This document shows positions 62,658 through 64,000 of a DNA stretch of 64,000 nt, piece after piece. The notes beneath the pieces were generated by a model. It searched no databases and was not told the DNA's origin. It was given only the letters and a program-made list of their open reading frames with translations. Every line of letters starts with the position of its first letter. The stretch's first letter is position 1. The stretch is from Gluconobacter kanchanaburiensis NBRC 103587 (GTDB lineage Bacteria > Pseudomonadota > Alphaproteobacteria > Acetobacterales > Acetobacteraceae): NCBI RefSeq assembly GCF_007988905.1, contig NZ_BJVA01000001.1, positions 124,001 through 188,000 on the forward strand. Direction: 5' to 3'. The position numbers and the translations under genes are program-made.

Positions 62658-64000
62658 ATGATGCAGGATTTTGATCTGTTCGTTATTGGTGCCGGATCGG
62701 GCGGTGTGCGCTGCGCGCGTATCGCCGCCCAGAACGGAGCGCGCGTCGCAATTGCGGAGCGCCGTCACTGGGGCGGAACCTGCGTCAATCTGGGCTGTGT
62801 TCCCAAGAAATTGATGGTCTATGCGGCTGATTATGGCCGCGAGATTGCCGATGCCCCGTCTTATGGATGGGATGTCGAACCGGTCGCGCATGACTGGTCC
62901 ACGCTGATCAGCGCCAAGGACCGCGAGATCGAGCGCCTCAACCGCATCTATGTCTCGATGCTGGAAAAGGCCGGTGTGACGCTGTTTACGGGCAATGCCA
63001 GCTTCGTGGATGCCCATACCGTAGAAATTGGACCGTCCGAACTCGCGCCGGATGCGTCCGTCCAGCGTGTCCGGGCGAAGAATATCGTGATTGCCACGGG
63101 CTCCACGCCTACGCGTCTGGATATTCCCGGAGCGGAACATGTCATCGTCTCGGACGATGCGTTCCATCTGACGGACCGTCCAGAACGCGTTGCCGTGATT
63201 GGCAGTGGGTATATTGGCGTTGAGTTCGCGGGTATTTTCGCAGGGCTTGGTTCCACGGTTGATCTGGTCTTCCGGCAGCCCCATCCCCTACGCGGCTTTG
63301 ACGACGAACTGCGCGTCCATCTGTCCGAACTGCTGCCACTAAACGGCATCAAGGCGCATCCCGGTCGCTCTCCGGAGCGGATCGAAAAGGTTGCGGATGG
63401 CTATCGTCTACATCTTGAAGGCGGGCACGTCATCGAGACGGATTGCGTGTTCATGGCGACGGGCCGTCATCCCAATTTGGCGCCACTGAAGCTCGACAAT
63501 GCGGGCGTGGCCACACGCGATGGCCGTATTCCCGCCAAGCCTGACGATGCGACGACGAACGTGCCGGGCATCTACGCCATCGGTGACGTGACGGATGCCT
63601 ACAATCTTACGCCCACGGCCATTGCCGAAGGTCACATTCTGGCCGAGCGCCTGTTTGGCGAGCCGGGTCGCGAATGGTCCTTTGCCACGACGCCCAAGGC
63701 CGTATTCTTCTCCCAGCCGCTCGCTACGGTCGGCCTGACCGAAGAGGAAGCTGTGCAGAAGTATGATGTGGACATCTACACGTCCAGCTTTACGCCGATG
63801 CGCCAGACGCTTTCAGGCCGCAAGGGCAAGACCCTGATGAAGCTCGTTGTGGACGCAAAGAGCCAGGCCGTGCTGGGTGCGCATATGATCGGCTCGGATG
63901 CGCCGGAAATCATTCAAGGCCTCGCCATTGCGATTACGGCAAAGCTGACGAAGCGGGATTTCGATCGTACGATCGGCCTGCATCCCACCAGCGCGGAAGA
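62658..64000 (+). CDS. gor: Glutathione-disulfide reductase (cut by window end)
   Basis: Gor reduces oxidised glutathione with NADPH. 447 complete codons are visible with no stop. The FAD-binding N-terminus is VIGAGSGGVRCARIAAQNGA, followed by the redox disulfide GGTCVNLGCVPKKLMVYAA. The NADPH site is VIGSGYIGVEFAGIFAGLGS; GIYAIGDVTDAYNLTPTAIA and the dimerisation domain with the conserved HP near the end (GLHPTSAE) follow. The CVNxGCVPKK form fits glutathione reductase better than dihydrolipoamide dehydrogenase, which normally reads GTCLNxGCIPSK. ATG 62658 or 62661 are both possible starts. The gene continues past the window. Confidence 0.93.
   Translation, partial: MMQDFDLFVIGAGSGGVRCARIAAQNGARVAIAERRHWGGTCVNLGCVPKKLMVYAADYGREIADAPSYGWDVEPVAHDWSTLISAKDREIERLNRIYVSMLEKAGVTLFTGNASFVDAHTVEIGPSELAPDASVQRVRAKNIVIATGSTPTRLDIPGAEHVIVSDDAFHLTDRPERVAVIGSGYIGVEFAGIFAGLGSTVDLVFRQPHPLRGFDDELRVHLSELLPLNGIKAHPGRSPERIEKVADGYRLHLEGGHVIETDCVFMATGRHPNLAPLKLDNAGVATRDGRIPAKPDDATTNVPGIYAIGDVTDAYNLTPTAIAEGHILAERLFGEPGREWSFATTPKAVFFSQPLATVGLTEEEAVQKYDVDIYTSSFTPMRQTLSGRKGKTLMKLVVDAKSQAVLGAHMIGSDAPEIIQGLAIAITAKLTKRDFDRTIGLHPTSAE

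Overview
The window looks like chromosomal DNA of an acetic acid bacterium, most likely Gluconobacter or a close relative in the Acetobacteraceae. The evidence is high GC coding sequence, alphaproteobacterial gene neighbourhoods (scpA-scpB-tatB-tatC-serS; dgt divergent from erpA-xthA; mreB-mreC-mreD-mrdA-rodA; rne divergent from an amidase), an AspRS of the non-discriminating type, a bacterial SUV3-like helicase, and collar/Hint and IS5-type transposase sequences of the kind common in this family. The genus is inferred, not proven.

Left part (1-11.7 kb) is accessory DNA. It holds the 3' end of an adenine deaminase gene, a decayed IS5-type transposase, a TonB-dependent receptor with a homopolymeric C tract, and a minus-strand island of phage-tail-like genes. 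The island contains a frameshifted small gene, a small ORF, a large SGNH-hydrolase tail protein, a chimera of an IS3 transposase fragment with a tail-associated protein, and a protein with three tail-collar repeats followed by a Hint (hedgehog/intein) domain. Next to it are a divergent regulator with two winged helices, a second IS5-type remnant and tRNA-Arg(CCG). Head, portal and terminase genes are absent, so the island is a relic or has been domesticated.

From 11.7 to 29.6 kb the window is mostly core: a lipoprotein alpha/beta hydrolase, polA with a SCO1-like gene and an orphan peptide-binding protein, a frameshifted uracil-glycosylase-like gene coupled to purD, xseA, a small lipoprotein, rne with a long leader, a Tat-exported amidase, and leuA. 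The leuA leader encodes a 14-residue Leu/Ile-rich peptide followed by two mutually exclusive hairpins, which reads as a leucine attenuator. A TauE/SafE transporter gene comes next, with an 18-bp perfect inverted repeat in front of it, then two tandem glycine-zipper lipoprotein genes.

From 29.9 to 37.1 kb lies the complete rod-shape cluster mreBCD-mrdA-rodA, ending in an overlapping gene for a polytopic membrane protein of unknown function. On the minus strand (42.1-37.2 kb) glyQ-glyS is followed four bases later by a PD-(D/E)XK nuclease-DUF2075 helicase fusion, the best candidate here for a poorly described defence or nucleic-acid processing enzyme.

The remainder (42.3-64 kb) is housekeeping: a DUF2076 protein, a Rieske-flavoprotein reductase, aspS, small exported proteins, xthA-erpA, dgt, argS with a SPOR protein, scpAB, tatBC, serS, a YbaY/META-domain protein, an XRE regulator, the SUV3-like helicase, ferredoxin-NADP reductase and the 5' part of glutathione reductase, which runs off the window. 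No CRISPR array, rRNA or complete insertion sequence was seen.
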